From Aphrocallistes beatrix (taxonomy: Eukaryota; Porifera; Hexactinellida; Sceptrulophora; Aphrocallistidae): 64,000 nt of DNA. Made by a program: the position numbers and the translations under genes. Under the pieces are notes generated by a model. It saw only the letters and a list, made by a program, of their open reading frames with translations, was not told the origin of the DNA and searched no databases. How positions within the stretch are numbered: the stretch's first letter is position 1; every line of letters starts with the position of its first letter. Shown here piece after piece: positions 23,621 to 34,185 of this stretch. The stretch spans positions 1,302,001 to 1,366,000 of the forward strand of contig OY725489.1 of assembly GCA_963281255.1 (NCBI GenBank). Direction: 5' to 3'.

Positions 23621-25132
23621 ATGCTATTAACCAATAGAGCCACAATCATTCTGCCACATGTCTGTACCCGATATTTCTCCACTAAACCATTCCCTCCCTC
23701 TTCTCTGACACCCCCCGTTCCCTCGAGCAAGAAGGCCCTCCCCATCAAACCGTCCAAACTCCCTCCCCCCGAATCCCCTCCCTCCTACTACCGCAACACA
23801 TTCATCACGCCCATCCGCGCCATGAACGACTACCAGCTGGAGCTGAGACACCTGGAGCAGCTCAAGTCCCGGATGGTGCGCAGCGCATTCTCCACAGAGC
23901 CCGCCTACGAGAAGTGCTACCTCAAGACGGAGGTGGAGCAGAAGGCGCTGGAGGTGTGGGGCAGCTCCAAGAAACTGGAGTTGGAGCGCACGCGGCGGCT
24001 ACGCCTGATGGAGGCTGATGAGGTGCGGTCCAAGATCCTCGCCAGCCTGATCGGACACTTCAAGAAGAGGTCTCCTCGCAAGAACACCATGGACGAGTAC
24101 TGGGCCAGACGTCGCGTCTTCTTCGGCGGGTCAGGCCTGGTGGTGGGCTTCGCTGTGCTGAGCAACTTCTCCGTCCTGACTCTCAAGCTCTGCACCTACC
24201 TCTACACGGGCTCCGCCTCTCTCCTCTCAGAGGCGATCCACTCGGGGGCCGACCTCTGCAACCAGCTCCTCCTCGCCATCGGCATCGCTCTCTCCACGCG
24301 CGACCCCTCCCCGGACCACCCATACGGGTTCGCCACCGCCCGCTACATCTACTCCCTCATGAGCGGCATGAGCGTCTTCTTCCTGGGCGCGGGGCTGAGT
24401 ACCTACCACGGGATCTCCTCCTTCTACCACGCCCCCGAGTACACCTCCCTCCCCGCAGCCCTGCTGGTGCTGGGCGCCTCCTTCCTCATCGAGGGCGTCA
24501 CGCTCGGCATGGCCGTGCGGCAGATCAGGGAGGCGGCCCGCATGAGCGGCGTTTCCTTCCGCGAGTACATCCGGCACGGACGCGACCCCAGCTCGGTGGC
24601 GGTGCTCCTGGAGGACAGCGTGGCGGTGCTGGGCGTGGTGACGGCGGGGACCTGTCTCGCTCTGACCTTCGCCACCGGGAGTCACGTGTACGACGCGATA
24701 GGCTCCGTCTGTATCGGCGGGCTGTTGGGATCTGTGGCGATGTTTCTGATCAAAAGAAATAGCGACGCGTTGATGGGCAGATCGATCCCCCCGGAGAGAA
24801 TGCGGCACATCATCGACCTCCTGGAGAGAGACAGGGTCATACGCTCCGTTCATGACGTCAAAGCACTGGATTTGGGAGCCGAAACGATTCGGTTCAAGGC
24901 AGAAGTGAATTTCGACGGTCTGGAGCTGGCCAGAGTGCACCTGGAGACGCAGAATATGAAATCTCTCCTGGACGAGACTCGGCAGTTGGAGACTGAGGGA
25001 GAGCTGTACCAGTTCCTCCTCACTCAGGGCGAGCAGATCATAGACACGCTAGCTCTGGAGGTGGACAGGCTGGAGAAAGAGATCAAGAAGAGGTTCCCTG
25101 AAGCTAAGCATGTCGATCTAGAAGTTTTATAA
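23621..25132 (+). CDS. SLC30A9: Mitochondrial zinc transporter, SLC30A9 (ZnT9) type
   Basis: A protein of 503 residues in a single exon (human ZnT9 is about 570). The N-terminus is rich in Arg, Thr, Ser and Pro without acids (MLLTNRATIILPHVCTRYFS), suiting a mitochondrial presequence. FITPIRAMNDYQLELR and ALEVWGSSKKL match the ZnT9-specific N-terminal domain. The cation-diffusion-facilitator membrane domain runs from about 166 to 390; metal-site residues are expected in EAIHSGADLCNQ (H about 207, D about 211) and LLEDSVAVLG (E/D about 331). The tail EVDRLEKEIKKRFPEAKHVD is almost the human sequence. ZnT9 exports Zn2+ from the mitochondrial matrix. Confidence 0.93.
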   Translation: MLLTNRATIILPHVCTRYFSTKPFPPSSLTPPVPSSKKALPIKPSKLPPPESPPSYYRNTFITPIRAMNDYQLELRHLEQLKSRMVRSAFSTEPAYEKCYLKTEVEQKALEVWGSSKKLELERTRRLRLMEADEVRSKILASLIGHFKKRSPRKNTMDEYWARRRVFFGGSGLVVGFAVLSNFSVLTLKLCTYLYTGSASLLSEAIHSGADLCNQLLLAIGIALSTRDPSPDHPYGFATARYIYSLMSGMSVFFLGAGLSTYHGISSFYHAPEYTSLPAALLVLGASFLIEGVTLGMAVRQIREAARMSGVSFREYIRHGRDPSSVAVLLEDSVAVLGVVTAGTCLALTFATGSHVYDAIGSVCIGGLLGSVAMFLIKRNSDALMGRSIPPERMRHIIDLLERDRVIRSVHDVKALDLGAETIRFKAEVNFDGLELARVHLETQNMKSLLDETRQLETEGELYQFLLTQGEQIIDTLALEVDRLEKEIKKRFPEAKHVDLEVL

Positions 25133-25760
25133 GCACTTTGCTAGCAGAAGATGCCATTCTCACCTTTTGAGGTGTGAAACAGATGTGCCACTTTATGACA
25201 ACAGAGAAGCTGTGACATAGCTATTCTTACAGCAGAGATATTCTCTCTCACACCAGACGATTTGATTGTTTGCTGGTAAATTAGATGCCTCGTTGTCTCC
25301 AAATTGATCTCGAACAACACATTCTATTTTATCTATGTCCCATCGTTTTATTTAATTATTTGATTAATTAAGTTAATCGAATGCATTATCAACGTTGCAT
25401 GATATTCAATTACATCCACGAATCATGCTTCATCGCGTCGAGCAAAGTCAAAACACTTTTTGTTTGGAAATAGTGTACTTTATTGTCTCTAGATATTTCA
25501 TTCATTCAAATACACAACACACAATCCAGTACAATATAGCTGCGACTGCAGATTATCCGACATATATTTAGTAAATCGATATTTTGAAATTGCTCGTCAA
25601 GCAGTCGACTGGTTTGTAGAGTGGGTGGTTATGAGACATAGCAGTGTAACATTGTTGCATTCTGAATAATGATTCAACCTGTCATTTCCTATCTAATAGC
25701 TATCCAGATTCTTAATTTAAATTGCCATCTCTTACAATAGCACTTCTGGATAACTTGGCT
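25133..25760. other. Intergenic, no gene seen
   Basis: AT-rich sequence between SLC30A9 and the next gene; it contains the 3' untranslated region and promoter but no recognisable element other than the TATA box that follows. Confidence 0.4.
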
Positions 25761-25768
25761 TATAAATA
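25761..25768 (+). promoter_or_regulatory. TATA box of the CAAX-protein gene
   Basis: TATAAATA, 60 bp before the ATG at 25821. Confidence 0.55.
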
Positions 25769-25820
25769 GAGCTAGCACATAACTGCATAACGAACTAAGA
25801 ATCAACGAATTGCTATTGGA

Positions 25821-26849
25821 ATGGATGTGTTCACAGTGAATGTAGAGGACCTCTCGCCCTCTCCACAAGCCACTCACCAGGACACCAGAAGGGAGTCCCC
25901 CATCACTGAAACGGGAAGAGAATTTACAATGAATTTCCAGGAGATCTTTGAGCCACACTTCGACTTAGGTTCCACTGACATCCAGGCCTATCCCTCCGGG
26001 GGGGACTTTCCTATGACCTACACATCTGAGACTGCCTACGACTCCGCTACGAGGGCTGCGTCCGTCAGCCACAGCCCTGAGAGCGGGATGCTCTCGGTGC
26101 AGAACGAAATGGCCGCGTTCGACCATGATACCGACGCCACAGAGCCACTGGCCCTCCAACCCACTCTCAACACTCAGCCACAACTGCCGTCCGGTGCGAA
26201 CAGCGTCACATCCACCGACTCTCTGATGGCAGAGAACTCCGAGGACGAATCCATGCACACAGATCCCTCCAGCAAGGAGCTCCGAGCGCCCACCCAGCTT
26301 GCAGCCCGCCCCATCGAGCCTTTCTCCCGCCACAAGTCCGTGCTGGTGATCGGCAGAGAGTTCGACCAGCCGAACCAGATCGCTCACAGCCTGGAGAGGA
26401 GGTTCGGGGACATTTTCTTCGAGCACGGCGTTTCCATCGACAGCCTACCGGTCCCATCCCACCGGCTGCTCTCCGCAGATCCTAGTCGGCTCTTGAAGCG
26501 CGTCTACTCCTGCTTGCTGCTGTGCTACAACGCCACAGAGGCCCGGCTGCTCGTGACGGCAGACGGCGGCTACTACTCGTCCTTGGTCCCTTACGCGCTC
26601 AACACACTGGGGAGCAACAAGGTGATGCTAGCGTTCACGCACTGCACCACTCAAGAGAACAACCTCCTCTCTTCAGACCTGCAGTCACGCATCCTCTCGC
26701 AGCCGCACCTGCAGCCGATGATGAATCAGTTCCGCTCTATATTCTCATGGAGTGACTCGCCCAGTGATATGCATATTCAGCGCATCTTTGAGATCATAAA
26801 CGAATCCCCGGTCCACACGAACTCAAAGAGGACTTGTTCCATCCTGTAG
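25821..26849 (+). CDS. Orphan protein with disordered N-terminus and C-terminal CAAX-like box
   Basis: A protein of 342 residues in a single exon. Residues 1-165 are acidic and Ser/Thr/Pro-rich, probably disordered (TDSLMAENSEDESMHTDPSS). From about 170 a compact domain begins (HKSVLVIGREFDQPNQIAHS), with alternating hydrophobic strands and helices up to 330. The last four residues are CSIL, a CAAX-type prenylation signal in which terminal Leu would favour geranylgeranylation (established rule; its use here is inference). A membrane-anchored signalling or adaptor role would fit. I recognise no P-loop, kinase or other catalytic motif. The gene is GC-rich like its conserved neighbours, so it is very likely real. 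Confidence 0.75.
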   Translation: MDVFTVNVEDLSPSPQATHQDTRRESPITETGREFTMNFQEIFEPHFDLGSTDIQAYPSGGDFPMTYTSETAYDSATRAASVSHSPESGMLSVQNEMAAFDHDTDATEPLALQPTLNTQPQLPSGANSVTSTDSLMAENSEDESMHTDPSSKELRAPTQLAARPIEPFSRHKSVLVIGREFDQPNQIAHSLERRFGDIFFEHGVSIDSLPVPSHRLLSADPSRLLKRVYSCLLLCYNATEARLLVTADGGYYSSLVPYALNTLGSNKVMLAFTHCTTQENNLLSSDLQSRILSQPHLQPMMNQFRSIFSWSDSPSDMHIQRIFEIINESPVHTNSKRTCSIL

Positions 26850-27536
26850 TCACACAGGCTACGTCACTTTAACAGCTCCCGGTGCAACCTATCCCTTCCA
26901 TAGCTTACTTTATCGAAACACGAGCTAGGCTTACGTAACCTCCCCACTGAACTGACTCTGATTGCTATGAAATTATTTCCTTTCCCTTTACACGTGCTCC
27001 TGTAGAGTAATTAATAACAATGTGCTGTATTTCTTCTGTAATACGAACTAGCAGATTAGTATTTTATACAATGTTATTAGAATTGTTTATGAAGAGTGAG
27101 ACGGGGGCTACCAAGGGAACCGTACTCCTGTACTGGGGCGAAGAAATTCTATCTTGAGAAGTATTTAGTAGAGGAGGCATGTTATTTTTCAATGATTATA
27201 AATTCGTATGCGAAACGAACTGGAAAAATGAAAGTATCTGATTTGAATTAAATTACTCAAAACCTCATTTCGCGACTGGTGCCGCTTTTGAGTGTTCTTA
27301 TCTAATAATTGAGTCATAAAGTTTGTTACATAATTACTTTTCCAGTTGCATCACATCTTGTTATTAACAAGATTAATGAATCGTCATAGATCAGTAGACT
27401 TTCTAAAGTAATAACGTTTCTACTGCACATAGTATCTTACTACGTAATTTGAGAAGAATGTAATCATACGCATTACTCTCTCAGTACAGCCTAAACTTGT
27501 TAATTAATGACATCCTTGATACATGCTTGGTTGTAG
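26850..27536. other. Intergenic, no gene seen
   Basis: AT-rich 3' flank of the orphan gene and upstream region of EXTL3; no TATA box recognised for EXTL3. Confidence 0.4.
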
Positions 27537-30500
27537 ATGAGTCCAATCCGCTACAACTCCTCCCCACTCATCTTATGCGTCCTCTGTACCCTACTGACCG
27601 CACTCGTATACCTATACTTCCACACCCCGGGCACGTCACGAGGTGCACTCTCCACCTTTCTCCGGCAAGATGACACCCCCTTGTCTGTGAGCAAGGAACA
27701 GCTAATGATAGAGGAATTGGAGAGGATCAAGCTGTCTGTGCGTAACGAGGTGAGGCTACTAGAGAAAGAGAGGTTTGAACTAGCCAGTGACATCACCTCC
27801 AAGAAATCCCAACTCACGAAACTGTCTCAGAAGCTCAAATACACGCAGAAGAAACTGAATGCGGAGAGAGATTCCTTCCTTCAGCTCTCCAACAAGCAGA
27901 TACAGATCTCTCTGCACGAGTGGAAGTGGAACAAACCCGACTCAGGCAAGGCCGAGCCTATTTATATCCTGAGCGGGGCATCCGAGTACGAGGGGCAGCC
28001 TGTGGGAGGAGAGAGGACGTCGGATAGGCCAGCTGAGTGCGGGAGTAATGGATGCTTTGATATGAATGCGTGCTCTGTCCTCCACGAACCAGGGATATAT
28101 CTCATTCAGGATGGACAGGTTAGTTCTCTACTAACTTCCTTCCGTCATAATCCGAGTATATGTTATTCATAATACAGTTCGTTTTATCCGATTGGTATAC
28201 GAATATAATTCCCAAATTCTAATATGTTTTGTTATCAAACCGAATAATTTCAGATGAATTAAAGCTATTGCGTCACCACGACTAGACACTATATTAGTAG
28301 TGTGCATGTATTTAGTCTGACAGCTTTGCATCTCAACTGCTGGACAGCTTCTCTCTCAACTCAGCTCACCAAGTCCTGGAGAGCGCAGACAGTGCCTGCT
28401 TCCACGTCTCCGTCACTCTCTCCGCGGATTTCTCGCGCGTCCTCTCAGAGCTACAGACGCTGGACATCTGGCACAACAGCACACAGTCCATCCTCCTCGT
28501 CCAGCTCCTGCCCCCCCAGTCGCACCCCCCTGCACCCCAAGCCCTCCCTGACCGCGTCCTGCTAGCCTCTCCGCTGGCAGCTGGCAGGCCGGAGCATGAC
28601 ATCGTGATTCCCCCTCTCCTCTCGCGGGACGATGTCCTGGATACGTGGAGTGAGCTCCCGCTACTCTTCCCTCTGCACAGGAAGTACCTCATCTATTTCG
28701 CAGGTATGCCTCAATAGTTTAGTCAAATTGAGGGAAATAGAAAATGTTTCATACTATTAATATTATTAATCAGTTGGTTAACTTAAAATGAACAGAATTG
28801 AATTGAAAGAATAGTTACTAATTAGAATCACTCAGATAATTATCTCGACCTTACTACTCTAACTTGTCTCTACCTCTAGGATCTTATGAAGGGGACACCA
28901 CGCCTCCCTTCCTCGCTCAGCTGGAACAGTTCTCCTCCAACCTCCCAGACAAGGTGTCCATCCACCTGAACTGCAGCCCTTCACCTTCACACCCTCTCAA
29001 CGACTCGTGGGGTCTGTGCGAGGACAGAGAGACACGAGTGAAGCAGAGCAGAGAGAGTTTGTTCTCCTTCATCCCCGCGGCTCCTGGTCAGAGGGGGGTG
29101 GGTGCAGCGGGACTGGCGAGACTGTCAGAGGCCCTCTCTGCAGGCTCCATCCCCGTCGTGTGTGCGGAGGAGATGGGACTCCCTTACAGTGAGGTGATTC
29201 AGTGGGACAGAGCCGTGCTACGAGTGTCTCCTCACAGGATACACGAGCTGCACTACTTGATCAGGTAACTCATACTCTACCCAGTACCCTACCGACTAGT
29301 ACTTAATACTAGTCTGAGACACTGTATGGATAGTTCGAATTGAGTAATAAAATCGAACATTCCATCTAATGCGTAGTTCTACGACATCTCATACTATGGT
29401 TCTAATATGAGATTGTGTCTTAAGACGCGTATCAGACGATCAGCTGCTCGCTTACAAGCAACAGGGCCGCTTCCTGTGGATCAACTACTTCTCCTCTGCC
29501 TTCCAGATCCTCCTCACCACCGTCACTCTCCTACTATCCCGCCTGTCCCTCCCTCCCCCCTCCTCCCCCTCCTACACCCCGGACCTCCTCTCCCCCACTG
29601 ACAGCTCCGTGCACACTCCACACGAGGTGCCATGGACTTGGTACCCCGCGGCAGCTCAGCAGACTTCGCAGTGGAACACAGCTCCAGGTGAGACATACAA
29701 TCTTATCATTGCTTACTTTCTAGAATGTTCTAATTAGTTTGGAAATAAATATGTGTAGGTTCACATCTCTCAATCAAGCCAACTCCTTGGCAACGAATCC
29801 TGACGAATAGCATGCAGTACCTGAAAGGAACGCCCCCCTCTCTCTTCCCTCTGCCCCCGCACGTTGCTGCTGGCTCCGGAGTGACTGGTGCCAACTTCCA
29901 GAACTTCCTCCTGGGCAACAGTCCCCCGGAGCTGTTCACCATTCTGATCCTAACCTACAAGCGCAGACAGCTGCTGCTGGACTCCCTCTCTAGCCTGCTA
30001 GGTGTCAGGTTCCTGCACAAGGTGGTAGTCGTGTGGAATGATCCCAACGAGCTGGAGGACCTCGTCATCCCAGAACTACATGTTCCTATCTTGGTATGTG
30101 ACCCCACACGCCCCTGTTTTGTCTGGATTTACGATTTGATGTGCATCTCTGACAGGTAGTGCGGGGTAACGGGAACAGCCTGAACAACCGGTTTCTTCCG
30201 TACGAGCAGATAGAGACGGAGGCCGTGCTCTCGCTAGACGATGACATAAGACTGGAGCACGATGAAATAGACCTGGCATTCCGTGTGTGGAGAGAGAACA
30301 GAGACAGACTGGTTGGATTTCCCGGTCGCTTCCATTTATGGGACGTCCACAGCAACCAGTGGCTGTACAACACAAACTTGACCTGTGAGATATCCATGGT
30401 TCTAACGGGCGCAGTGTTCCTACACAGCTACTACCTGCACCTCTACTCCAGCTGGTTGCCAGCTAGCATCCGGCGCGTGGTGGATGAGTTCATGAACTGT

Positions 30501-30755
30501 GAGGACATAGCTATGAACTTCCTCGTCGCTCACATTTCCAGACAGCCCCCCATCAAGGTTACCTCCCGGATCCAATTCAGTTGTGACAAGTGCTCCTCTC
30601 TCTGGACCAGGCCGGACCACTATAAGGAGCGGAGTCAGTGCATCAACATGTTCGTAGACGAGTTCGGGTACCTGCCTCTGCTCTACACTCAGTTCCGAGC
30701 AGACTCGATGCTGTACCGTACACAGCAGCCTTCACAGTGCTATCGTGACGTGTGA
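27537..30755 (+). CDS. EXTL3: Exostosin-like glycosyltransferase, EXTL3 type (six exons)
   Basis: Exons 27537-28118, 28316-28703, 28880-29264, 29425-29687, 29759-30093 and 30156-30755, all with GT...AG introns (197, 176, 160, 71 and 62 bp), join in phase to 850 residues (human EXTL3 919). Order: short cytoplasmic end, signal anchor at about 10-30 ([18 protein letters not shown]), coiled coil at about 55-120, exostosin domain to about 450 ([14 protein letters not shown], then LHRKYLIYF), and a GT64 domain from about 560 to the end ([20 protein letters not shown]). The nucleotide-sugar DxD motif is LSLDDDIR (about residue 677). EXTL3 adds the first GlcNAc that commits a linker to heparan sulphate, in the Golgi. 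All expected parts are present. Exon borders were inferred by phase and family similarity. Confidence 0.92.
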
Positions 30756-31040
30756 CATCTCCTTACCACAATCCCGCCTACTCCCCATCCAGATGTGCAT
30801 AATATAGGATATCACTTGCTGCTTCTATTTAGATACTGTTTGTATATATGTGTTTATTATCGTTGGTAGATTATTCCATTCACTGGATGCACGCTACTTA
30901 CAGTGGACTATGTTAGTACGAACCATGGGTTTATCTAGGATTTCTCAGTCCGGCACTAAAGATTAATCGAGTTTTAATATTAAGGATACCTAAATTCATT
31001 CCAAACTTCAATTCTTCCTCATATTTATTAATCCAGTGTT
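30756..31040. other. EXTL3 3' flank and a solo Helitron-like terminus
   Basis: At about 30962-30985 the string TAATCGAGTTTTAATATTAA followed by GGAT is the 5' terminus (read on the minus strand) of the Helitron-like family, with no body attached. About 55 bp further, homology to the NHL-like family starts abruptly. Confidence 0.5.
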
Positions 31041-31878
31041 CGTGTAGAGTGAATATCCCACTTGTATTGACTACACTACGATAAGTTCTCCAATATTCAG
31101 AGCAATGCCCATACAACCAACTTGGTTTATTCCTAAACCTAAATTGATAACCGAGGATGGAGAGCAACAAAGAATGCACGTTGTACATCGCACAGAAAGA
31201 CAAATAGGTGTATACAATTACCAAGGCCATAATTTGTTTAGTTACCCGAACAAGAATCATCATGGCTTACGTCCGAAGGGAATGTGCATTTGCAACAATC
31301 TTGTGTATGTGACAAGCCCCATGCTGAATGAACTATTTTTATTCACTACAGAAGGAGATCTGATCACTCTGTATAAGGACAACATCCAGGAAGGAGTGAA
31401 CACCTCTCTGACACTTCCAAGTAGAGTTGTGTCGGATGAAAACAATAACATCTATATCTGTACCACCGATGAACTTGTCGTAATGAATTCTGCATTACCA
31501 GTATTCCAAAAACATAAAATTGATAAAGCAAGGCCGAAAGATATTCGATTATTCAGAGAAGAGATAGTCATACTTTGCTGGGAACAACCTGGTGTTTCCA
31601 TCAACATTCTGAATCTAGCTTGTGTTCTGCTTAGAAGGATCTTCCTTAGAGAATTCAAAAGAAGTACTAAACCTTTGTACTTCGATATAGACCATTATGG
31701 GAACTTTGTTATTCCGAGTCAATTCCGTGATCATTTATATGTGTATTCGAAAGATGGGAAGATGTTAGTAAAGCGATCTCTTAAGTTTGTTATGAAGCCC
31801 ATGGAAATCAAACTATTAGAGAATAGGAGAAGTATTGGGCAATCTAGCTGTTCTTCGTTTGGATTGTGTCTATTCTAG
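31041..31878 (+). pseudogene. NHL-like propeller family, copy 2, 5'-truncated
   Basis: Homology starts inside codon 12 or so of the family (GAATATCCCACTTGTATTGA); the segment encoding MASCSIREELVA and the upstream leader are missing. From there the frame is open to the stop at 31878 (257 residues from the internal ATG at 31105), including the propeller strands RPKGMCICNNLVYVTSPMLN and SDENNNIYICTTDELVVMN and the end FGLCLF. It could still be translated from the internal Met, but it lacks the conserved N-terminus and promoter. Confidence 0.8.
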
Positions 31879-32179
31879 TTTCTATTCTGTGTCAATGAGT
31901 CATTCAGTGTTTTCAAGAATTATCTTACTTTTTAGCAGATTTCAAATATTAATTATACAAAATTATCCAATAATTTTCTACTGTCTCGCTTACCGCTCTG
32001 ACTAGGTTTCTCTTTTTGTTGTTTTTAAATTGAATGAAATGAGAGCTAGGCCTCAAAGATTAACATGGCTTTCAATATGTAGCATTTCGTAATTAGAAAA
32101 TTTAGCTTCTTTCCAGTCAGAAACGCCTTTTTTGTAATTTTACAATTTAGACCTTTAAGCGTAATTACCCTTGATGGAA

Positions 32180-32400
32180 TTGTCGTGACGATTACCAGTA
32201 AACCAAGAACATGTGATTGATAAGCAAGACCGAAAAATATTCAATTATTCAGAGAAGAGATATTCATATTTTGCTTGAAGTACCATCCTTTATCCATCAA
32301 CGTTCTCTCTTTTGCTTGTGATCTGATTAGAATGATCAACATTAGTGGATTTGAAAGAGGTTTTACGCTTCGGTACTTCGAAATAGACCATTATAACATT
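32180..32400 (+). pseudogene. NHL-like family fragment
   Basis: A decayed copy of the middle of the gene: GATAAGCAAGACCGAAAAAT and the stretch encoding LFREEIFIL, then the TTAGTGGATTTGAAAGAGG region. Small deletions and stops abolish the frame. The 90 bp before it match the sequence before the fragment at 49087, so these two relics derive from one older duplication. Confidence 0.65.
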
Positions 32401-32655
32401 TCAATTCCCATCCCATTCCCATAGAATTCCTGTGGGAATCCCCATGGGGATTCCTATAGGGCTCTGTGGGAATCCCCATGGAGATCCCTACAGCAATCCT
32501 ATGGGAATCCCTATAGGAATCCTATGGAAATCCTCAAGGGGAAAAAATCATTCCTATTCCCATCCCATAGGTATGCAGGGTTGCCGTGGGAATGGGAACC
32601 CCCATGGAGATCCATGGGGATTCCCATTCCCACGGCAACCCTGCATACACCCCAT
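32401..32655. repeat. GGAATCCCCATGG-rich repeat with terminal hairpin
   Basis: Irregular repeats of GGGAATCCCCATGGGGATTC and variants, ending in a long perfect hairpin at about 32573-32645 (GGTTGCCGTGGGAATGGGAA and its complement). The repeat is short-period and self-complementary; no coding sense. Confidence 0.7.
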
Positions 32656-33207
32656 ATGATATATGCCGGTTATAAGAACTACTCAGATACAATTTCCATA
32701 AACCCAAAAGGGCTGGCTATCATTCTACGTAGAATGTAGTGGTTACTTTTAAAAACTAAAAGTAATATATTTTGCAAAAAAAACCAGCTACCCATCACAC
32801 CATAACACTCCCAAATTTGTAAAATCGAACTGTTAAACTTAGTTGTACTGTGTCTTCTCATTCCCTGTTATATATATACCTAATTAATTCAAATATTCCT
32901 GATTATCCAATAAACTACTAATCTAAAGTTCTTGTTTAAGAATGGGGATGTTTCGTCGCTGGTTTCACTTTGAATGAAATTATTGATAACAAAAACCTTT
33001 TTCTAATGTGCATTTCTCTCACTTATTGTTCTTATATGACTATACAAAATAACTTTTACCCTCCCATCCATTAACGCTTGTTTAGTGACTACTGACTACG
33101 TACTCTATCATCAAAGTACTAGACAGAGTTTAAGAGGGGCATTGTCCCGCGATGAGTCAACATTTTTTAAGCTTCTAAATATTTATGTGTCTATTTATAG
33201 ATTTAAG

Positions 33208-34062
33208 ATGGCTTCATGCTCAATTAGAGAGGAGCTGGTTGCAGAATATCCCACTTGTATTGACTACACTACGATAAGTTCTCCAATATTCAGAGTGATG
33301 CCCATACAAACAACTTTAATTAATCGTAGTCCAAAATCGATAGCCGAGGATGGAGAGCAACAAAGAGTGCACGTTGTATTACATACAGAAAGACAAATAG
33401 GTGTATACAACTATCAAGGGCGTATATTATTTAGTTACCCGATTAAAAATTTGAATCGTCTTTTTCGAGGTATGTGCATTCGCAACAACATTGTTTACCT
33501 GACAACTCAAATGTTCAATGAAATACTCTTTTTCACAACAGAAGGAGATCTGATCACTCTGTATAAGAACGGCATCCAGAAAGGAGTGAATGGCTTTTTG
33601 AGACACCCGCATGGAATTGTGTCGGATGAAAACAATAACATCTATATCTGTACTGCCCATAACATTGTCTTAATGAATTCTGCATTACCAGTATACCAAA
33701 AACATAAAATTGATAAAGAAAGACCAAAAGATATTCAATTATTCAGAGAAGAGATATTCATTCTTTGCTTGAAATTCCATGCTGTATCCATCAACGTTCT
33801 CTCTTTAGCTTGTGTTCTGCTTAGAACGATCAACATTAGTGGATTTGAAAATGACATTAAGCCTTGGTCCTTCGATATAGACCATTTTGGAAACTTTGTA
33901 ATTCCAAAACGAAATTCGAAACGTTTATATGTATATTCAAAAGATGGGAAGATGATAGTGAATCTTAAACTTGTTGTGAAGCCCATGGGAATCAAACTAT
34001 TAGACAATAAAAGAAGAATTGGAGTAACTAGTTCTTCTCTGTTTGGATTCTGTTTATTCTAG
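33208..34062 (+). CDS. NHL-like propeller family, copy 3, intact
   Basis: A protein of 284 residues in one exon, start MASCSIREELVAEYPTCIDY preceded by the family leader ATTTAAG. Residues about 60-270 hold repeated blades of NHL/beta-propeller type, such as FRGMCIRNNIVYLTTQMFNE, SDENNNIYICTAHNIVLMN and FDIDHFGNFVIPKRNSKRLY. The end is FGFCLF. There is no RING or B-box, so it is not a TRIM-NHL protein, and no signal peptide. NHL propellers bind RNA or protein; the role here is unknown. It is nearly identical to copy 4, reflecting the local duplication. An upstream in-frame ATG (33085) was not used because the conserved block begins at MASCSI. Confidence 0.8.
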   Translation: MASCSIREELVAEYPTCIDYTTISSPIFRVMPIQTTLINRSPKSIAEDGEQQRVHVVLHTERQIGVYNYQGRILFSYPIKNLNRLFRGMCIRNNIVYLTTQMFNEILFFTTEGDLITLYKNGIQKGVNGFLRHPHGIVSDENNNIYICTAHNIVLMNSALPVYQKHKIDKERPKDIQLFREEIFILCLKFHAVSINVLSLACVLLRTINISGFENDIKPWSFDIDHFGNFVIPKRNSKRLYVYSKDGKMIVNLKLVVKPMGIKLLDNKRRIGVTSSSLFGFCLF

Positions 34063-34114
34063 TTTATATTCTTCTGTTTAATTAGTCAGACAGTGTTGTG
34101 AAGAATTCTCTTCT

Positions 34115-34170
34115 CACTCGAAAAATCACCAAAGTTTTCAACTATTTTTAATGCGTAATGATGACGTAAC
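34115..34170 (-). mobile_element. Helitron-like element fragment
   Basis: CTCGAAAAATCACCAAAG and TTAATGCGTAATGATGACGT belong to the Helitron-like body. The fragment sits at the same place behind copy 3 and copy 4, so the insertion predates the duplication of the two genes. Confidence 0.6.
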
Positions 34171-34185
34171 AACATATTGATTCCA

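Larger units (their letters stand above)
32688..34170. repeat. Segmental tandem duplication, unit 1
   Basis: This segment, including an NHL-like gene and its flanks, recurs as 35484-36990 with very high identity (shared start AATTTCCATAAACCCAAAAG, shared end with the Helitron-like fragment CTCGAAAAATCACCAA). The second unit has an extra piece of about 70 bp near 35640-35710. Confidence 0.8.

Noticed and set aside
24227..24940. 237-codon minus-strand frame inside SLC30A9
   Set aside because: His/Arg-rich antisense shadow of the conserved transporter; no family resemblance.
28302..28565. Separate Ser-rich gene between EXTL3 exons
   Set aside because: This is exon 2 of EXTL3 read in the wrong frame; the correct frame joins exon 1 in phase and gives exostosin sequence.
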